DNA of 64,000 nt, taken from assembly GCA_965200525.1 (NCBI GenBank), contig OZ241368.1:124001-188000 (forward strand), read 5' to 3'. This stretch comes from JANNPJ01 sp965200525. GTDB lineage: Bacteria; Actinomycetota; Actinomycetes; Actinomycetales; Kineosporiaceae. This document shows positions 61,012-64,000 of this stretch, one piece after another (within the stretch, counting starts at the first letter, position 1; each line of letters begins with the position of its first letter). The notes beneath the pieces were generated by a model. It was not told where the DNA came from and searched no databases. It saw nothing but the letters and a program-made list of their open reading frames with translations. A program made the translations under genes and the position numbers.

Positions 61012-61047
61012 TGGCCGCTCGTGCAGTCACCCCAGCGTGAGCGGGCC
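61012..61047. terminator. Imperfect hairpin between convergent genes
   Basis: TGGCC-GCTC and GAGC-GGGCCA arms with a bulge, between the ABC operon and the winged-helix regulator gene on the other strand. Confidence 0.35.
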
Positions 61048-61105
61048 AGCGCGGTGGCGAGGACGCCGACGAAGGCCTGAAACTCGGACACATGCATGGC
61101 CTGGG

Positions 61106-61393
61106 TCATTCGATTCCCGCGATCAGCTCGCGCAGCGCCGCCACGTGTGTCCGCAGGGCGGCTCGGCCCGCGGAGGTGAGGGTGATCCAGGTCGTTCGCC
61201 GGCCCACGTGCACCCCCTTGCGGCTGCGCACGTATCCGGCATCGGCCAGCGCCGTCACCTGTTTCGACAGCACGGAGTCGCTGACGTCCAGACTGTCGCG
61301 CAACGTGGAGAACTCGGCTTCGGTGACGGCGGTCAGCATGGTCATCAGCTTCAGCCGGGTGGGGGCCTGGAGGGTGGCGTCGAGGTCGGGCAT
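61106..61393 (-). CDS. Winged-helix (MarR/ArsR-like) transcriptional regulator
   Basis: A 95-residue DNA-binding protein with PTRLKLMTMLTAVTEAEFSTLRDSL and the recognition helix DSVLSKQVTALADAGYVRSRKG, followed by a wing (GRRTTWITLTSAG). It is a small stand-alone regulator of the winged-helix family seen beside membrane proteins in actinomycetes. Its ATG overlaps the stop of the membrane protein gene (TGATG). It probably binds the inverted repeat at 61954-61988 and controls its own operon. Confidence 0.88.
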   Translation of the reverse strand: MPDLDATLQAPTRLKLMTMLTAVTEAEFSTLRDSLDVSDSVLSKQVTALADAGYVRSRKGVHVGRRTTWITLTSAGRAALRTHVAALRELIAGIE

Positions 61394-61968
61394 CAGTGCC
61401 CGGCCAGCAGGACGACGAGCCCGGCGGCGGCGACGACCGGCAGGATGAGCAGCACGGCCTTGGAGTCCTCGAACCGGCGCTGGGCCGGGTCGTCCTGGTA
61501 GGAGTGCCACCACCGCTGCCCGCACCACGCGTAGGCGAGGCCCCCCAGGATCGCGGCCGGCGGCACCAGCCACCAGTAGCCGGCGATCGCCGCCCAGACC
61601 GCGACGGCGCAGGCCCCGGCGTAGGCGGTGGAGGTGATGTTGGCCGTGCCGAGCACGACCCGGCTGGCCAGGCCGCCGAGCCACACCCCGTTCAGGCGCC
61701 GGAACCGGGCCAACTGGACGACGGCGACTGCGGCGAACACGACCAACCCGGCCACCAGCACCACCCAGGCGAACGGTTTGTCTAGACCCAGCGCGAGCGC
61801 GCTGGTGGCGATCTGAAGGGTGATCGCCGTACCGATGGAGGAGTAGAAGAAGGACGGCAGCACCAGGCGGGCGGCCATCCGGTCGCGGGCCGCCTGGGCT
61901 TCGGCGAGGGCGAACCTGGCCTCGGTAGGGTCGGTGGGGAGCTCTGAACTTTCCATGTTGGAAAGCAT
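61393..61968 (-). CDS. Membrane protein paired with winged-helix regulator
   Basis: A 191-residue protein. A charged N-terminus (EARFALAEAQAARDRMAARL, 16-35) precedes four or so hydrophobic helices (38-60, 67-88, 108-145 and 172-190). Function unknown. ATG 61968 is preferred (GGAAAG upstream); ATG 61956 is a second option. The gene start overlaps the large inverted repeat, and it is first in an operon with the regulator, so binding would block both transcription and translation start. Confidence 0.75.
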   Translation of the reverse strand: MLSNMESSELPTDPTEARFALAEAQAARDRMAARLVLPSFFYSSIGTAITLQIATSALALGLDKPFAWVVLVAGLVVFAAVAVVQLARFRRLNGVWLGGLASRVVLGTANITSTAYAGACAVAVWAAIAGYWWLVPPAAILGGLAYAWCGQRWWHSYQDDPAQRRFEDSKAVLLILPVVAAAGLVVLLAGH

Positions 61969-61988
61969 GGCTCATACTTTCCAACATG
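61954..61988. promoter_or_regulatory. Inverted repeat over the start of the membrane protein gene
   Basis: CATGTTGGAAAG (61954-61965) and CTTTCCAACATG (61977-61988) are exact inverses, separated by 11 bases. The left arm contains the internal palindrome CTTTCCA-TGT-TGGAAAG (61949-61965). Both candidate ATG codons of 61393-61968 lie in or beside it. Confidence 0.75.
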
Positions 61989-62004
61989 GCAAGTAGCAGA
62001 ATTT

Positions 62005-63876
62005 CTACCCGGCACAGCCGGCTCCGGCCGCGATCAGGGCGAAGCCCGAGCGCAGCCCCCCGGCCACCCCGAAGGCCGCGCTCAGCCCGTTGACCTGCAC
62101 CGGAGCGCTGCTGACGTACAGGTAGGAGCCGATCCCCTGCCCGTTGCCCAGGGCACCGTAGTCGCCCAGGCCCCAGGCCCACACCGTGCCGTCGCTCTTC
62201 ACCGCGTACTGCGCCGACCCGATGGCGTGGGCTATGGCGGTCACCGAGGCCAGGGCGCTGACCTTGACCGGGACGTCGCTGTCGGCGGTGCTGCCGTTGC
62301 CCAGGCCACCGGTGGTTCCCTGACCCCAGTCCCACACGGAGCCGTCACTGGTGAGGGCGTACCCGTTGTGAGCCCCGGCGGCGATCGAGGTAACGGCAGT
62401 GAGCGCGCTGACCGGCACTGGCGCAGGCACGGCGACCGCGGCGCTGGTGCCGTTGCCCAGGGCGCCCGATCCACCCCAGCCCCAGGCCCAGACCGTGCCG
62501 TCGCTCTTGAGCGCGTACCCGTTGTCGACGTTGCCGGCGATCGCCGTGATCGAGCTCAGGCCCGGGATCTGCACCGGCACGCTGCTGCTGTAGCTGTTGC
62601 TCAGGCCGGGCTGGTCGCCCAGCTGGCCCTCCCCGCCCTGGCCCCAGCCCCAGACCGTGCCGTCACTCTTGAGCGCGAAGGCGCTCAGGCCGGCGCCGGC
62701 GATGGCGGTGACGCCGCTGAGCCCGCTGACCGGCACCGGGCTGGCGCTGCTGGCGTCGTAGGTGCCGTTGCCCAGATTGGCGTACCCGCCCAGGCCCCAG
62801 GCCAGCACCGTCCCGTCCGTCCTGAGCGCGTATCCGGTGCTGAAACCCCCGCTCACGGCGGTGATCCCGCTCAGGCCCGCGACGGGAGCCGGCGTGCTGG
62901 TGTCGGCGCTGACCGCCGTCCCGAGCTGGCCGTAGGTCGCACTCCCCCAGCCCCACACCGTGCCGTCGGTGCGCAGCCCGAACGCCGCCTGGCTGGTGCC
63001 GGCCACCGCGGTGACTCCGCTGAGGCCCCCGACCGGGCCCGACGTGCCCGTGGCGGTGGCGGCGTCGAACGCGTGCCCGTCCCCCAGTTCGCCGGACTCC
63101 CCCGCACCCCAGGCGCAGACCGTGCCGGAGGCCGGGCCGGGCGTGGTGATTTTGAGCGTGAGGACGGCGGAGGCCGCCATGCCGGCGTGCTTGCGGTCGA
63201 CGACCGACAGGTGCAGCGCGCTCACGGCCGGGGTCGTCGGGGTGCCCGCCAGCAGCCCGGCCTTCGACAGCGTCAGCCCGGCCGGCAGGGCACCGGCGAT
63301 CTGCCAGGCCGGGTTGGGCACGGTGGTGGTGAGCTGGGCCGAGTAGGGGTGGCCGGTGAGCGCGTCGGGCAGGCTCTGCGTGGTGACCGCGGCGGTGACG
63401 ACGTGGATGCTGTCGAGCGCCACCGGCCCGGCGGCGCTGCGGGCGCAGGCCAGCAGGACATGGTGGCCCGGCGTCAGGGCGATGCTGCGCCCCCAGAGGA
63501 AGTCGGCGCCCTTGGTGCGGGTCAGGTCCGTGGTGGCCACTGGCGCGGCGCTGCCGAGATCAACGTCGTCGAGGTAGAGCTCGACGCCGGTCACGGCGTT
63601 GGAGCCCTTGCCCTTGAGCAAGCCACTCACGTTCAGGGACGGCGTGGTGTCCAGGTCGAGAACGGTGTCGTCGTCCGGGGCAAGGATTCTCACCTTGACC
63701 GCCGAGGGTGGCGGTGAGCACGGCGACGGCGGCCCGCTGATCCGCGGATGGGGAAGGTTGAAGGCGGCAGCCGCCTGAGCCGGGCTGGTTCCGCCGGACA
63801 GGGCTGCAGCCATGACGACCGCAGCGGCGACGAGTGCCCGCCTACGCACCCTGGCGCCAGTTGTGTTCGTCTTCAT
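62005..63876 (-). CDS. Secreted RCC1-repeat beta-propeller protein
   Basis: A 623-residue secreted protein: signal peptide 1-35 (RRRALVAAAVVMAAAL ... SPAQA), a beta-rich N-terminal part (VKVRILAPDDDTVLDLDTT; DVDLGSAAPVATTDLT), a putative Ig-like module (PAWQIAGALPAGLTLSKAG), then seven RCC1-type repeats, each with the pattern DGTVWGWGxxxxGQLGxG and GLSGVTAVAG, enough for one seven-bladed propeller. ATG 63876 follows GGGGGAG. Such proteins are probably extracellular binding proteins; no catalytic residues are visible. Confidence 0.88.
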   Translation of the reverse strand: MKTNTTGARVRRRALVAAAVVMAAALSGGTSPAQAAAAFNLPHPRISGPPSPCSPPPSAVKVRILAPDDDTVLDLDTTPSLNVSGLLKGKGSNAVTGVELYLDDVDLGSAAPVATTDLTRTKGADFLWGRSIALTPGHHVLLACARSAAGPVALDSIHVVTAAVTTQSLPDALTGHPYSAQLTTTVPNPAWQIAGALPAGLTLSKAGLLAGTPTTPAVSALHLSVVDRKHAGMAASAVLTLKITTPGPASGTVCAWGAGESGELGDGHAFDAATATGTSGPVGGLSGVTAVAGTSQAAFGLRTDGTVWGWGSATYGQLGTAVSADTSTPAPVAGLSGITAVSGGFSTGYALRTDGTVLAWGLGGYANLGNGTYDASSASPVPVSGLSGVTAIAGAGLSAFALKSDGTVWGWGQGGEGQLGDQPGLSNSYSSSVPVQIPGLSSITAIAGNVDNGYALKSDGTVWAWGWGGSGALGNGTSAAVAVPAPVPVSALTAVTSIAAGAHNGYALTSDGSVWDWGQGTTGGLGNGSTADSDVPVKVSALASVTAIAHAIGSAQYAVKSDGTVWAWGLGDYGALGNGQGIGSYLYVSSAPVQVNGLSAAFGVAGGLRSGFALIAAGAGCAG

Positions 63877-64000
63877 GGCAATTCTCCCCCAAGAATGATC
63901 CGCACCTGATCTTCGGTGCCGGACGAAGGTAGCCGACGAGCCGAGGCCCGGATTTGTTTTGGCGCTCGGACGCGCCATCTCTCGTGGACCGACGTCACCG

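Overview
This 64 kb window is very GC-rich, with strong GC bias at third codon positions, frequent GTG starts, many ATGA/GTGA/TGATG gene overlaps, AQA-type secretion signals and an F420-type (Ddn-like) oxidoreductase. That points to the chromosome of a free-living high-GC actinomycete; a Kineosporia- or Frankia-like soil lineage is my guess, and no rRNA or tRNA gene is present to settle it. It looks like an accessory, environment-sensing region: there is no phage, integrase or complete insertion sequence, but there are several gene relics.

Layout. 1-4.3 kb: a membrane diguanylate cyclase cut by the window edge, two stand-alone ANTAR proteins, a GNAT relic, a GlsB/YeaQ-type membrane protein and a divergent LuxR-type response regulator. 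4.8-9.1 kb: a signal-less SH3-SH3-CHAP protein, a VOC protein, a TetR/DUF1772 divergent pair and a CGNR-regulator/alpha-beta hydrolase divergent pair. 9.1-14.4 kb: a DrrAB-like ABC exporter, then a LacI regulator facing a Gfo/Idh/MocA dehydrogenase and a TIM-barrel sugar isomerase (a small sugar or cyclitol catabolic cluster). 14.4-19.2 kb: a dienelactone-hydrolase-like enzyme and secreted ricin-like, SH3-like and lipoprotein products. 19.7-28.2 kb: a complete high-affinity potassium operon in the order 27-aa micropeptide-kdpF-kdpA-kdpB-kdpC-kdpD-kdpE; the two smallest genes are under 100 bp. 28.4-35.9 kb: a GAF protein, a second DrrAB-like exporter with a MerR regulator, a histidine kinase/response regulator pair and membrane proteins. 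35.9-41.3 kb: a GGDEF-EAL protein, small redox enzymes, and an HxlR regulator facing a Ddn-like oxidoreductase.

41.9-46.2 kb holds two tandem paralogous cassettes, each an SRPBCC-like protein translationally coupled to a zinc-dependent alcohol dehydrogenase, the second followed by a DUF1345 membrane protein. 46.4-53.4 kb is a scar-rich belt: an orphan Imm-5-like immunity protein, SDR/TetR and HxlR/CMD/NIPSNAP regulatory units, and five relics (secreted protein, methyltransferase tail, SDR tail, membrane-protein head, Stf0 sulfotransferase tail). 53.6-64 kb: an epimerase/reductase pair, an AraC regulator, a MacB-like ABC system with two different ATPases, a winged-helix regulator with a membrane partner, and a secreted RCC1 beta-propeller protein.

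The recurring theme is one-component regulation. At least seven regulator genes sit next to clear inverted-repeat operators that I can read directly (TetR, CGNR, LacI, HxlR twice, a second TetR, and a winged-helix regulator), each apparently controlling one or two small enzymes or membrane proteins. I found no single convincing undescribed defence or biosynthetic system. The most novel-looking items are the micropeptide and intercistronic RNA features of the kdp operon, the duplicated SRPBCC-ADH cassettes, and the operator architectures.
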